From Nocardioides dongkuii (GTDB taxonomy: Bacteria > Actinomycetota > Actinomycetes > Propionibacteriales > Nocardioidaceae), in contig NZ_CP059903.1 in the NCBI RefSeq assembly GCF_014127485.1, positions 2,976,001 to 3,040,000 of the forward strand: a stretch of DNA of 64,000 nt, in the 5' to 3' direction. The notes below the pieces were generated by a model. It saw only the letters and a list, made by a program, of their open reading frames with translations. It made no database searches and was not told where the DNA came from. Shown here one piece after another: positions 50,693-59,178 of this stretch (positions are counted from its first letter, which is position 1; each line of letters begins with the position of its first letter). The position numbers were made by a program, and so were the translations under genes.

Positions 50693-51346
50693 GTGACGAC
50701 GCCGATCAATGCCGCGAGCTGGTCCCACTCCGAGGCGTACGTCGCCGAGGACGACGTCCTGCGGGCGGCGCGCGCCCGCTCCGAGGAGGTCGGCGTCACC
50801 GCGATCGGCTCCGGCGGCGGCGCCGCGCTGCGCTTCCTGGCCTCCGTGCTCGACGCCCGGGCCGTGGTCGAGGTCGGCACCGGCACCGGTGTGTCCGGGC
50901 TCTGGCTGCTGCGCGGCATGCGCTCCGACGGCGTGCTCACCACCGTCGACATCGAGGCCGAGCACCAGCGCCTCGCCCGCCAGTCCTTCACCGAGGCGGG
51001 CATCCCCACCCAGCGCGCCCGCACCATCTCCGGCGCGGCCCTCGACGTGCTGCCGCGGCTGACCGACGGCCACTACGACCTGGTGTTCTGCGACGGCGAC
51101 AAGCGCGAGTACGCCGCGTACCTGCGCGAGGCGCTGCGCCTGCTGCGCCCCGGCGGCGTCGTCGCGTTCGACAACGCGCTGTGGCACGACCGGGTCGCCG
51201 ACCCCGCCCGCCGCGACGAGGAGACCGTCGCCATCCGCGACCTCGGCCGCGAGGTCGCCGAGCACGAGGGCCTGGTGCCCGTGCTCCTCCCGGTGGGCGA
51301 CGGCCTGCTGCTCGCCAAGAAGGAGTGGGCGCCCGACCGCGCCTAG
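50693..51346 (+). CDS. SAM-dependent O-methyltransferase
   Basis: This 217-residue protein has the catechol-O-methyltransferase-like core: VVEVGTGTGVSGLWLLRG (SAM motif I), VDIEAEHQRLARQSF (motif II), DLVFCDGDKREYAAYL with the metal-binding Asp, and FDNALWHDRVADP. It is the counterpart of the mycobacterial methyltransferase divergent from sigE (Rv1220c-like). The substrate is unknown. The GTG start is leaderless by context. The stop overlaps the convergent MMPL gene by four bases. Confidence 0.88.
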   Translation: MTTPINAASWSHSEAYVAEDDVLRAARARSEEVGVTAIGSGGGAALRFLASVLDARAVVEVGTGTGVSGLWLLRGMRSDGVLTTVDIEAEHQRLARQSFTEAGIPTQRARTISGAALDVLPRLTDGHYDLVFCDGDKREYAAYLREALRLLRPGGVVAFDNALWHDRVADPARRDEETVAIRDLGREVAEHEGLVPVLLPVGDGLLLAKKEWAPDRA

Positions 51347-53418
51347 GACTGGGACGCCGGCGTCGCCGGCCCCACCTTCCGCGGCCACCAGAACCGGTCG
51401 CCGAGCAGCAGCGCCAGGGCCGGCACCAGCACCGTCCGCACCACGAGGGTGTCGAGCAGCACGCCGATGCAGATGATCGTGCCCAGCTGCGCCAGCACCA
51501 CCAGGGGCAGCACTCCCAGCACCGCGAACACCGCCGCGAGCAGGATGCCGGCGCTGGTGATCACCCCGCCGGTCGCGGTCAGCGCCCGGAGCATCCCCTG
51601 CCGCGAGCCGTGCTCGGCGGCCTCCTCGCGCGCCCGTGAGACCAGGAAGATATTGTAGTCGACGCCCAGGGCGACCAGGAAGAGGAACGCCAGCAGCGGG
51701 GTCCCGGAGTCCAGGGCGTCGAACCCGAGCACGCGGGTGAAGACCCACCAGGAGACGCCGAGGCTCGCGGCGTACGTGGCGACCACCGTGGCCACCAGCA
51801 GCACCGGGGCCACCACCGCGCGCAGCAGCAGGAGCAGGGCGCCCAGGACCAGCACCAGGATCAGCGGGATGATCAGCAGCCGGTCGCGTGCGGCCCCCTC
51901 CCCCTCGTCGATGGCGGTGGCCTCGGTCCCGGTGACGTGGGTGTCGTCGAGCCCGTCGAGCGCGTCGCGCAGGTCCTCGATCGCCGCACGGGCGGCGGCC
52001 GACCCGGGCTCGGCGTCCAGCACGACGTCGATCTGGGTCACTCCCCCGCCCTCCTCGCCGACCGAGGCCCGGGTGACGCCCTCGACCTCCTCCAGGAGCG
52101 GCAGCACCTCCTCGGGGTCCTGGGTCGTGACCACCTGGGTGGGGTCGGAGACGCCGGAGGGGAAGGACTGCGAGACGCGCTCGGCCGCGCTGATCGCCTC
52201 GGGCTCGCGGAGGAACTGGTCGTCCTGGTCCAGGCCGGTGTCGACGCGCAGCAGGCCGGCGGCCAGGACCGCGAGCAGCACCAGGGTGCCGGTGACGAAG
52301 GCCGCGGGACGGCGGGCGACGCGCTCACCCACCCGGTGCCACAGCGAGTCGGTGTCGACGAGGGTCGGCTCGCCCACGTGCGGCACGCGCGGCCAGAAGA
52401 CCCACCGGCCGAAGAGCACGAGCGTCGCCGGGAGCACGACCAGCGCGAACGTCGCCGCGATCACCACGCCCACCGCGCACGCCAGCCCCAGCCCGCGGGT
52501 CGTCGGGGTCAGCGAGAGCAGCAGGGTGAGCAGCCCCAGCACGACCGTCGTCGCGCTCGAGAGGACCGCCTCCGCCGTCCGTCGTACGGCGACCGCCATC
52601 GCGACGTGGCGCGACTCGGTGGTGCGCAGCTCGTCGCGGTAGCGGGAGATCAGCAGCAGCGCGTAGTCGGTGCCGGCACCGAAGACCAGCACCGAGAGGA
52701 TCCCGACGGTCGACTCGTCCCAGGCCACGTCGAGCGCGGCCATCAGCTGGGTGGCGGCCACCGCCGAGAGCCGGTCCGCGATGCCGACGACCGCGAGCGG
52801 GATCACCCACAGCACCGGGCTGCGGTAGGTCAGGACGAGGAGCACCGCCACCACGCCCGCGGTGACCAGCAGCAGCCGGAGGTCGGCGCCGTCGAAGACC
52901 GCCGCGAGGTCGGCCTCGATCGCGGCCGGCCCGGTGACCTGGGCGGTGACCCCGTCCGGGACGGCCTCGTCCACCCGGTCGCGGAGCTCGGTGACCAGGT
53001 CCGCGGTGTCGGTCGCCGACCCGGACGTGACGGGGACGACGACGATCGCGGCCGTCCCGTCCTCGGCCACCAGCAGCGGCCCGTCCGGACCGGTCGGCAC
53101 GCCGCCGATCTCGCCGGCGACGTCCCGGAGCCCGGACAGCGCCTGCCGCGGCAGCTCGCCGTCGTCCGCGCTGAAGACGACCACGGCCGTGCTCGCGCCC
53201 TCGTCGGGGAGCCGGTCGGCCAGCTCGGCCCCGAGGGTGCTGTCCAGCCCGCTCGGCAGCTGGTCGGCCGTCCGCTGGGTCCGCTCGCCCTCGCCCAGCA
53301 CCGCGAGCGCCAGGACCGCCAGCAGCAGGGGCACCAGCGCCACGACCCAGGCCGTCCGCCGCCCGGTGATCAGGCCGACGAGCCCCGAGCCGCGTCGAGG
53401 GGAGCCGGGGTGGGCCAT
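51343..53418 (-). CDS. MMPL/RND-family membrane exporter
   Basis: The 691-residue protein has 12 membrane helices in two six-helix halves, each with a large outer loop after the first helix. FGAGTDYALLLISRYRDEL and FLVALGVDYNIFLVSRAREEA contain the paired Asp-Tyr proton-relay motifs of the MMPL family. It exports lipids, siderophores or drugs by proton motive force; the cargo is unknown. It is divergent from a MarR regulator with a 75-base shared promoter. Confidence 0.92.
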   Translation of the reverse strand: MAHPGSPRRGSGLVGLITGRRTAWVVALVPLLLAVLALAVLGEGERTQRTADQLPSGLDSTLGAELADRLPDEGASTAVVVFSADDGELPRQALSGLRDVAGEIGGVPTGPDGPLLVAEDGTAAIVVVPVTSGSATDTADLVTELRDRVDEAVPDGVTAQVTGPAAIEADLAAVFDGADLRLLLVTAGVVAVLLVLTYRSPVLWVIPLAVVGIADRLSAVAATQLMAALDVAWDESTVGILSVLVFGAGTDYALLLISRYRDELRTTESRHVAMAVAVRRTAEAVLSSATTVVLGLLTLLLSLTPTTRGLGLACAVGVVIAATFALVVLPATLVLFGRWVFWPRVPHVGEPTLVDTDSLWHRVGERVARRPAAFVTGTLVLLAVLAAGLLRVDTGLDQDDQFLREPEAISAAERVSQSFPSGVSDPTQVVTTQDPEEVLPLLEEVEGVTRASVGEEGGGVTQIDVVLDAEPGSAAARAAIEDLRDALDGLDDTHVTGTEATAIDEGEGAARDRLLIIPLILVLVLGALLLLLRAVVAPVLLVATVVATYAASLGVSWWVFTRVLGFDALDSGTPLLAFLFLVALGVDYNIFLVSRAREEAAEHGSRQGMLRALTATGGVITSAGILLAAVFAVLGVLPLVVLAQLGTIICIGVLLDTLVVRTVLVPALALLLGDRFWWPRKVGPATPASQS

Positions 53419-53459
53419 GGGAGACTCCTGCCGTCGTGCTGCTGGGTGTGGAAAGATTA

Positions 53460-53488
53460 TTCAGCAGCCTAGTCATCAAGTAGGTGAA
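53460..53488. promoter_or_regulatory. Candidate MarR operator in the divergent promoter
   Basis: TTCA and CCTA (53460-53471) are mirrored by TAGG and TGAA (53481-53488), with a 9-base centre and a 4-base asymmetry. It lies in an AT-rich patch containing the likely promoters of the MMPL and MarR genes. Confidence 0.35.
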
Positions 53489-53493
53489 ACAAA

Positions 53494-53955
53494 ATGGACG
53501 GCCGTCCGGTCCCCCACCCCACCACCGTGGCGCTGCGCGAGGTCGTCTCCGCCGCAGTGCGGCTCCGGCACGCCGTCGTCCGCCGCTCGGGGCTGAGCGA
53601 GACCGAGCTGGTCGCCCTGGAGCACCTCACGGACGGGCCGGTCGGCCCCAGCGAGCTGGCCCGGCGGCTCCAGGTGAGCGCCGCCGCCTCGACGGGGATC
53701 GTGGACCGGCTCGAGGCTCGCGGGCACGTGCAGCGCACGGCGCACTCGGCCGACCGGCGGCGCACCGAGGTGCACCTGACCGACAGCGGGCGCGAGGAGG
53801 TGCTCGGGCACCTGATGCCGATGCTCGTGGCGCTGCGCGCGCTGAGCGAGGAGCTCGACGAGCAGGAGCACGCGGTGGTCCAGCGCTACCTGCGGGGCGC
53901 CGTCGCGGCGTTCGACCGGGTGAGCGCCCCGGAGCAGCCCGCGACCGATCAGTAG
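53494..53955 (+). CDS. MarR-family transcriptional regulator
   Basis: The 153-residue protein has the MarR winged helix-turn-helix: ELVALEHLTDGPVGPSELARRLQVSAAASTGIVDRLEARGHVQR, then wing HSADRRRTEVHLTDSGRE. Flanking helices form the dimer interface. It is divergent from the MMPL exporter, a usual arrangement where the regulator represses the exporter and itself. AGGTGA precedes the ATG. The stop overlaps the convergent YdhR-like gene by seven bases. Confidence 0.9.
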   Translation: MDGRPVPHPTTVALREVVSAAVRLRHAVVRRSGLSETELVALEHLTDGPVGPSELARRLQVSAAASTGIVDRLEARGHVQRTAHSADRRRTEVHLTDSGREEVLGHLMPMLVALRALSEELDEQEHAVVQRYLRGAVAAFDRVSAPEQPATDQ

Positions 53956-54287
53956 CGGGCCGCGGCCTCGAAGCCCTCCCAGCCCTCGGCGACGGCGACG
54001 ATGTCGCACGCCTCGATGAGCTCGGGCGGCCGGCCCACGATCCGGGTGCCGGGGGCCTCGTCCGCACCGGCCCGGAAGGCCTCCTCGAACTCCGCGCGCG
54101 CCTGGTCGGTGGCGAAGACATAGCAGCCCTCGAACCACTCACCACGGCGCACCCGCCAGGTCTTGAACCGCAGCCCCGCGCTGCCGGTGAACCGGGCGTG
54201 CGAGGTGCCCTCGACGTACGCCGCGAGCTCCTCCTCGACCCCGTCCGCGGCGCCGACGAGCGACCAGCGGACGGTCAGGCCGAGCAT
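53949..54287 (-). CDS. YdhR-like dimeric alpha/beta-barrel monooxygenase-fold protein
   Basis: This 112-residue protein resembles YdhR: FKTWRVRRGEWFEGCYVFATDQARAEFEEAF fits the strand-helix pattern W-x-x-W..GG-Y-L-F-x-D-x-x-A, and it ends with ACDIVAVAEGWEG. The family has a ferredoxin-like barrel and is suggested to act on aromatic or quinone substrates. It starts two bases after the leucyl aminopeptidase stop, so the two are cotranscribed. Confidence 0.65.
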   Translation of the reverse strand: MLGLTVRWSLVGAADGVEEELAAYVEGTSHARFTGSAGLRFKTWRVRRGEWFEGCYVFATDQARAEFEEAFRAGADEAPGTRIVGRPPELIEACDIVAVAEGWEGFEAAARY

Positions 54288-54289
54288 GC

Positions 54290-55828
54290 TCAGAGCCCGT
54301 CGAGCGGGTCCGGGCCGCCGAGCCAGGCCAGCAGCGCCCGCGCCCCGAAGCCGGTGGGGCCGGCGGTCCACTCGAAGCTCTCCTCGGGCGCGTCGCCGAC
54401 CGAGGCGACGTCGAGGTGGGCCCACGGGACCTCGCCGACGAAGTGCTGGAGGAACAGCGCGGCGGTAATCGCGCCCGGTCCCCCGGCGCCGTTGTCGGCG
54501 TCGGCGACCTTGGAGGCGATCTTCTCCTCGTAGACCTCCGCGAGCGGGAAGCGCCACAGCGGCTCGCCGGCCGCCTCGCCGGCGGCGGCCACCTTCGCCG
54601 CCAGGGCGTCGCGGTTGGCGAAGAACCCGCCGACCTGCTGGCCCAGCGCCACCTTCATCGCACCGGTCAGCGTGGCGACGTCGACGACGACCGCGGGGTC
54701 GAGCGTGGCGACGGCGTACGCCAGCGCGTCGGCGAGGACCACGCGACCCTCGGCGTCGGTGTTGGTGATCTCGCTGGTGCGCCCGCCCCAGTGCCGCACC
54801 ACGTCGCCGGGGCGCACGGCGTTCCCGGAGATGGCGTTCTCGGCCATCGGCACCAGGCCGACGACCCGGACCGGGCAGCCGACCTCGGCGAGCGCCGCCA
54901 TCACCGCGAGCACGACGGCGCCGCCGGTCATGTCGCGCTTCATGTTCGTCATCGCCTCGCCGGGCTTGATGGAGAGCCCGCCGGTGTCGAAGGTGATGCC
55001 CTTGCCGACCAGCACCACCGTCGGCGTACGACGGCCGGCCCGGCGGGGCGTGTAGTCCAGGCGCACCAGCCGCGGCGGCGTGGCCGAGGCCTTCCCCACC
55101 GCGAGGATGCCGCCGAAGCCCTCGTCGGCGAGCCGGCGCTCGTCCCAGACCTCGTGACCCAGGCCCGCCTCCTCGGCGACCAGGCGGGCCTGGTCGGCGA
55201 GCCAGGCCGGGTTCTTCAGGTTCGAGGGGACCGTAGCCAGGTGGCGGGCGCGCCAGCCGGCGCGGCCGAGCGCCACCGCGCGGCGGAGCACCGCGGCGTC
55301 GGCCTTCGACCGGCCCGCGAGGACCACCCGCTCGGCCGGCACGTGCTCGGGCGGCGAGGAGCGCCAGTGGAACCGGAACGAGCCCAGCACCACACCGACG
55401 ACGAACGCCTCGAGACCGGCGTCGTCGACGACCGCCGGCACCGACGTCGCCACGGTGGCGCGGTCGGTGACAGCGCGCGCCAGGGCCGCGCCCGCGCGCC
55501 GCAGGTCGGCCGGCCGCTGGGCGCCGACGCCGACGAGCAGCACCAGCGCGGGGCCGCCCGCACCCCCGGCGACCGGGACCGCGGTGACCTCACCGGCTCT
55601 GCCCGTGGCGCGCTCCTGCTCGAGCAGGGCGAGCAGGTCGATCCCGAGCGTGCCGGACAGCTCCTCGGCGCCGGGACCGAGGACCGGGGTGCCGCCCTCC
55701 TCCTCGGAGGGCAGCACCGGCACGGCCACCACCTCCGCGCCGGGCACGGCGTGCGGGAGCTCCGCGCTGAGCGCGAGCTCCGGAGGGGTGACCTGTCGGG
55801 GCAGGATGGGGCGGCTCGGTGAGGTCAC
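54290..55828 (-). CDS. pepA: Leucyl aminopeptidase (M17)
   Basis: The 512-residue protein has the M17 catalytic domain: VGKGITFDTGGLSIKP (Lys and Asp ligands), MKRDMTGGAVVL, and NTDAEGRVVLADALAY (Asp/Glu metal ligands and catalytic Arg). The N-terminal ~190 residues form the usual variable domain. It removes N-terminal residues from peptides in the cytoplasm with two metal ions. The GTG at 55828 is chosen because it lies just five bases after the DUF3117 stop codon and gives normal family length. Confidence 0.92.
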   Translation of the reverse strand: MTSPSRPILPRQVTPPELALSAELPHAVPGAEVVAVPVLPSEEEGGTPVLGPGAEELSGTLGIDLLALLEQERATGRAGEVTAVPVAGGAGGPALVLLVGVGAQRPADLRRAGAALARAVTDRATVATSVPAVVDDAGLEAFVVGVVLGSFRFHWRSSPPEHVPAERVVLAGRSKADAAVLRRAVALGRAGWRARHLATVPSNLKNPAWLADQARLVAEEAGLGHEVWDERRLADEGFGGILAVGKASATPPRLVRLDYTPRRAGRRTPTVVLVGKGITFDTGGLSIKPGEAMTNMKRDMTGGAVVLAVMAALAEVGCPVRVVGLVPMAENAISGNAVRPGDVVRHWGGRTSEITNTDAEGRVVLADALAYAVATLDPAVVVDVATLTGAMKVALGQQVGGFFANRDALAAKVAAAGEAAGEPLWRFPLAEVYEEKIASKVADADNGAGGPGAITAALFLQHFVGEVPWAHLDVASVGDAPEESFEWTAGPTGFGARALLAWLGGPDPLDGL

Positions 55829-55833
55829 GGACC

Positions 55834-56001
55834 TCAGCCCACGACGTCCTTGAGGGCATTCCCGAGAGCGCCGGCCTCGTCGGCGTTGAGCTCGACGACG
55901 AGTCGACCCCCGCCCTCGAGGGGGACGCGCATCACGATGCCGCGTCCTTCCTTGGTGACCTCCAGCGGACCGTCGCCCGTCCGCGGCTTCATCGCCGCCA
56001 T
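55834..56001 (-). CDS. DUF3117 family protein
   Basis: The 55-residue protein reads MAAMKPRTGDGPLEVTKEGR and ends ALGNALKDVVG, the conserved DUF3117 sequence found almost throughout actinobacteria. It is predicted to be a small beta-rich soluble protein of unknown role. The start could also be the ATG at codon 4. It lies five bases upstream of pepA on the same strand. Confidence 0.9.
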   Translation of the reverse strand: MAAMKPRTGDGPLEVTKEGRGIVMRVPLEGGGRLVVELNADEAGALGNALKDVVG

Positions 56002-56139
56002 CCGGCACCTCTTCCTTGTGATCAGGGGACGTGCGGGGCCGGGAGCGGCCCACCACGCCGTGTGCGCGGACCATTATCCCCTATCCGGGCGGTGGCCCGC
56101 GCCACAGTGTCCGGGAACGGGTGCGGCAGACTGCGCGCC

Positions 56140-56934
56140 ATGACCGACGCACCCGTGCTCCTCGACCTCACCGACGGGGTCGCCACCATCACCCTGAACC
56201 GTCCTGAGGCCATGAACAGCCTCGACGTGGCCACCAAGGTCCTGCTCCGCGAGACCGTCCAGCAGGTCGCCGAGGACCCCGCCGCCCGCTGCGTGCTGCT
56301 GACCGGCACCGGCCGCGCGTTCTGCACCGGCCAGGACCTCAAGGAGCACGTGCAGCTGCTCGAGAACGGCGGCAGCGACGCCCTGTTCCGCACCGTCGAC
56401 GACCACTACAACCCGATCGTCGGCGCGCTCGCCGGCATGGCCAAGCCCGTCATCGCGGCGGTCAACGGCGTCGCCGCCGGCGCCGGCGCGAGCCTCGCCT
56501 TCGCCTGCGACCTGCGCCTGGTCGCCGACACCGCGGGCTTCAACCTCGCCTTCGCCAACGTCGCGCTCTCCTGCGACACCGGCGCCAGCTACCACCTGCC
56601 GCTGCTGGTGGGCCGCGCCAAGGCGATGGAGCTGCTCTACCAGCCCCGCACGGTGCGCGCCGAGGAGGCGCTCAGCCTCGGGCTGGCCACCGAGGTGGTG
56701 CCGGCCGACGAGTTGGCCGCGCGCGCCCGGGAGCTCGCCGAGCGGCTCGCGGCGGGCCCGACGGTCGCCCTCGGCGCGATGCGCCGGTCGGTGGCGTACG
56801 CCGCGGGGCACACCTTCGAGGAGGCGCTCGCCTTCGAGAGCGAGATGATGCAGCTCTCCGGTGCCACCGAGGACCACCGGCGCGCGGTCGCGGCGTTCGT
56901 CGCGAAGGAGAAGCCGGCCTTCGAGGGCCGGTGA
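56140..56934 (+). CDS. Enoyl-CoA hydratase/isomerase family protein
   Basis: This 264-residue crotonase-fold protein has the oxyanion-hole regions GRAFCTGQDLKEH and NGVAAGAGASLAFACDLRLVAD. LSCDTGASYHLPLLVGRAKAMELL carries an Asp where PaaG-type isomerases have theirs in place of one hydratase Glu. It may therefore be a PaaG-like isomerase rather than a hydratase. No other phenylacetate gene is nearby. It is divergent from DUF3117 and converges on the M14 peptidase gene. Confidence 0.85.
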   Translation: MTDAPVLLDLTDGVATITLNRPEAMNSLDVATKVLLRETVQQVAEDPAARCVLLTGTGRAFCTGQDLKEHVQLLENGGSDALFRTVDDHYNPIVGALAGMAKPVIAAVNGVAAGAGASLAFACDLRLVADTAGFNLAFANVALSCDTGASYHLPLLVGRAKAMELLYQPRTVRAEEALSLGLATEVVPADELAARARELAERLAAGPTVALGAMRRSVAYAAGHTFEEALAFESEMMQLSGATEDHRRAVAAFVAKEKPAFEGR

Positions 56935-56938
56935 GCCC

Positions 56939-57721
56939 TCAGCCGGGGTGCGGGGACTCCTCGACGGTCCGGTAGCCGCGCCAGGCGCCGAAGACCCGCA
57001 GCACCCGCTCGGGCGCCACGCGGCGCATCAGCCGCCGGCCGGGGCGCGCGCCGTACTCCACGGTGAGCGCGTCGCCGCGGAACCGGTGGTTGAACCAGCC
57101 GGTCATCGTGCCGTGGCACACGCCGCCGCAGTCGAAGGTCTTCGTCGGCAGGTCCAGCACCCGCGCGACCCGGCGGGCGAAGCGCGGCCGCTTGGTGTCG
57201 GTGTCCACGCCGTGCAGCGGCTGGTGGAAGCTCAGCACGTGGTCGGGCCGCACGCGCCGCAGGAACCTCATCATCGCCCGCGTCTCGGGCTCCGAGGCCG
57301 CTCGCGGCCCGGACTCGTAGCGGCCGTCGAGGTCGACCCAGTTGAACGGGTAGTTGCGGTTGAGGTCGACGCCGCGCGCGTTGCGGCGGGACCCGGCGGC
57401 CAGCCCGTCCGGGTTGTACGTCGGCACCACCCACAGGTCGAGGTCGCGGACCGGCCCGCCGTCGACCAGCGCGCGCAGGATCTGGCGGGTCGCCGACTCG
57501 TCGCCGTGCATCGTCGCGACCAGCACGACCGTCTCGACGCCGGGGCGGCGCTCGCCGAGGCGCCAGGCGACGATGTCGCGCCCCTGCACCGACTCGCCGA
57601 GCACCCGGCGCTCGACCACGGTGGGGTCGGGGGCCGCCGACGGCGCAGCGGCCGCGGGCGCGGCCGGCGCGAGGCCGGTGACCAGCGCGAGGACGGCGAG
57701 CAGCGCTCCGGGACGGCGCAT
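56939..57721 (-). CDS. Secreted M14-family zinc carboxypeptidase
   Basis: The 260-residue protein has a signal peptide (hydrophobic residues 5-25, Ala-rich cleavage near 27). It carries the M14 zinc ligands in MHGDE (His, Glu), substrate Arg/Asn in GVDLNRNYPFNW, the third ligand His in SFHQPLHGVD and the catalytic Glu in TVEYGARPG. It resembles the MpaA/gamma-D-glutamyl peptidase-like branch acting on peptidoglycan peptides. It is followed closely by, or cotranscribed after, the four-helix membrane protein upstream. Confidence 0.87.
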   Translation of the reverse strand: MRRPGALLAVLALVTGLAPAAPAAAAPSAAPDPTVVERRVLGESVQGRDIVAWRLGERRPGVETVVLVATMHGDESATRQILRALVDGGPVRDLDLWVVPTYNPDGLAAGSRRNARGVDLNRNYPFNWVDLDGRYESGPRAASEPETRAMMRFLRRVRPDHVLSFHQPLHGVDTDTKRPRFARRVARVLDLPTKTFDCGGVCHGTMTGWFNHRFRGDALTVEYGARPGRRLMRRVAPERVLRVFGAWRGYRTVEESPHPG

Positions 57722-57723
57722 GG

Positions 57724-58149
57724 TCAGACGTACTCCTTGAGGTAGGCCCAGGTGAACACGGCGACGCCGACGACCATGCCGACGTGGGCGAGGATGGAGA
57801 GCCCCGGCCCCTCCGACCAGGTGTCGCCGCGACCCTCGGAGGCGTGCCGGCCGCGGCTCGGCAGCCAGCGCACCAGGATGAGCAGGCCGGCGAGCGCCAC
57901 CAGCCACCACAGCCCGATGGCGAGGATGCCGACCCCGCTGCCCCCGACGACGGTGTCCGCGGGCGCGACCAGGAAGGCCACCCAGACGGCCAGCGCGAGC
58001 ACGCCGGCACCGGTGTGCAGGTCGAGCAGTCGGCGGCCGACCTCGAGGCGGCCCGCTCCGCCGGCGCCCCGGCCCAGCCGGAGCCGGGTGAGGACCACGA
58101 CCACGGCGCCCAGCGCGGTCAGGACGTAGACGATGACGGCGGTCGACAC
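57724..58149 (-). CDS. Four-helix membrane protein, unknown function
   Basis: The 141-residue protein has about four membrane helices (residues 4-22, 44-62, 72-93 and 118-138). A His in LLDLHTGAGVLAL and another in ILAHVGMVV could be haem or metal ligands. I do not recognise the family. It ends two bases before the M14 peptidase start on the same strand. Confidence 0.65.
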   Translation of the reverse strand: MSTAVIVYVLTALGAVVVVLTRLRLGRGAGGAGRLEVGRRLLDLHTGAGVLALAVWVAFLVAPADTVVGGSGVGILAIGLWWLVALAGLLILVRWLPSRGRHASEGRGDTWSEGPGLSILAHVGMVVGVAVFTWAYLKEYV

Positions 58150-58164
58150 GGCGGGCAGTCTGCC

Positions 58165-58443
58165 CTACGCCCGCGGTGCGTCGCCATCGGCGTCCGCGGC
58201 CTCCACGGCCTCCCGCTCGGCCGCGAGCCGGTCCAGGAGAGCGTCGACCTCCGCCATCCGGTAGCCCCGGAAGGCGAGCGGGAACCGGACCCGGCGCAGG
58301 TCGTCGGCGCTCAGCGGGCCGGTGGCCGGGACCAGGGCGTCCGGCCGGTCGTCGTACGCCTCGGCCATCGGGGTCCCGCGACCCGCGGCGACCACGGCGA
58401 CCCCGCCCATCAGCAGCACGACGAGGACCGCGAAGAGCCACAT
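58165..58443 (-). CDS. Small DivIVA-domain membrane protein
   Basis: The 92-residue protein has an N-terminal membrane helix (about 2-22) and a C-terminal FPLAFRGYRMAEVDALLDRLAAERE, the DivIVA N-terminal signature that targets curved membranes in actinobacteria. Its ATG shares a base with the TGA of the LOG-family gene (TGATG), so it is translated with it. A role in polar growth or division is inferred. Confidence 0.8.
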   Translation of the reverse strand: MWLFAVLVVLLMGGVAVVAAGRGTPMAEAYDDRPDALVPATGPLSADDLRRVRFPLAFRGYRMAEVDALLDRLAAEREAVEAADADGDAPRA

Positions 58444-59177
58444 CACGACGGGTTCGCCTCCCGCGCGGCGACCATCACCGCGACCGCCTCGTCGACGTCG
58501 TCGGTGAGCACCAGCGAGTCGAGGTCGTCCTGGGTGATCCGGCCGTCGGCGAGCATCGTCGCGCGCATCCAGGCCAGCAGCCCGGACCACTCCTCGACGC
58601 CGAGCAGCACGATGGGGAACGAGGTGACCTTCTCGGTCTGCACGAGCGTCATCGCCTCGAAGAGCTCGTCGAGGGTGCCGAGGCCGCCGGGCAGCGTGAT
58701 GTAGCCCTGGGAGTACTTCACGAACATCGTCTTGCGGGCGAAGAAGTAGCGGAAGTTGACGCCGACGTCGACCCAGGAGTTGAGCTCGGCCTCCCACGGC
58801 AGCTCGATGCCGAGGCCGACGCTGACCCCGCCCGCCTCGCTCGCACCCTTGTTGACCGCCTCCATCACCCCCGGGCCGCCGCCGGTGATCGCCGCGAACC
58901 CCGCCTCCGCCAGCGCTCGGCCGACCCGCTCGCCCAGGGCGTACGTCGGGTGGTCGGCGGGCGTGCGCGCGGAGCCGAAGACCGCGATCGCCGGACCGAG
59001 CTCGGCCAATGCGCCGAAGCCCTCCACGAACTCGGCTTGAATCCTCATGACGCGCCATGGATCGGTGTGCACCCAGTCCGAGGGCCCCCGGGAGTCGAGC
59101 AGCCGCTGGTCGGTGGTGCTGTGGTCGACCTGCTGACGGCGCTGGATCACCGGGCCCTTGAACTTCGAGCGCACCAT
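58443..59177 (-). CDS. LOG-family (TIGR00730) Rossmann-fold protein
   Basis: The 244-residue protein has the lysine-decarboxylase-like/LOG fold with FGSARTP, GGGPGVMEAVNKGA and the signature PGGLGTLDELFE. Related enzymes cleave nucleoside 5'-monophosphates (cytokinin activation) to base and ribose phosphate. The N-terminal ~60 residues are a family-specific extension (FKGPVIQRRQQ...). It sits between dapE and the DivIVA-domain gene, one base after dapE, as in other actinobacteria. Confidence 0.88.
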   Translation of the reverse strand: MVRSKFKGPVIQRRQQVDHSTTDQRLLDSRGPSDWVHTDPWRVMRIQAEFVEGFGALAELGPAIAVFGSARTPADHPTYALGERVGRALAEAGFAAITGGGPGVMEAVNKGASEAGGVSVGLGIELPWEAELNSWVDVGVNFRYFFARKTMFVKYSQGYITLPGGLGTLDELFEAMTLVQTEKVTSFPIVLLGVEEWSGLLAWMRATMLADGRITQDDLDSLVLTDDVDEAVAVMVAAREANPS

Positions 59178-59178
59178 C

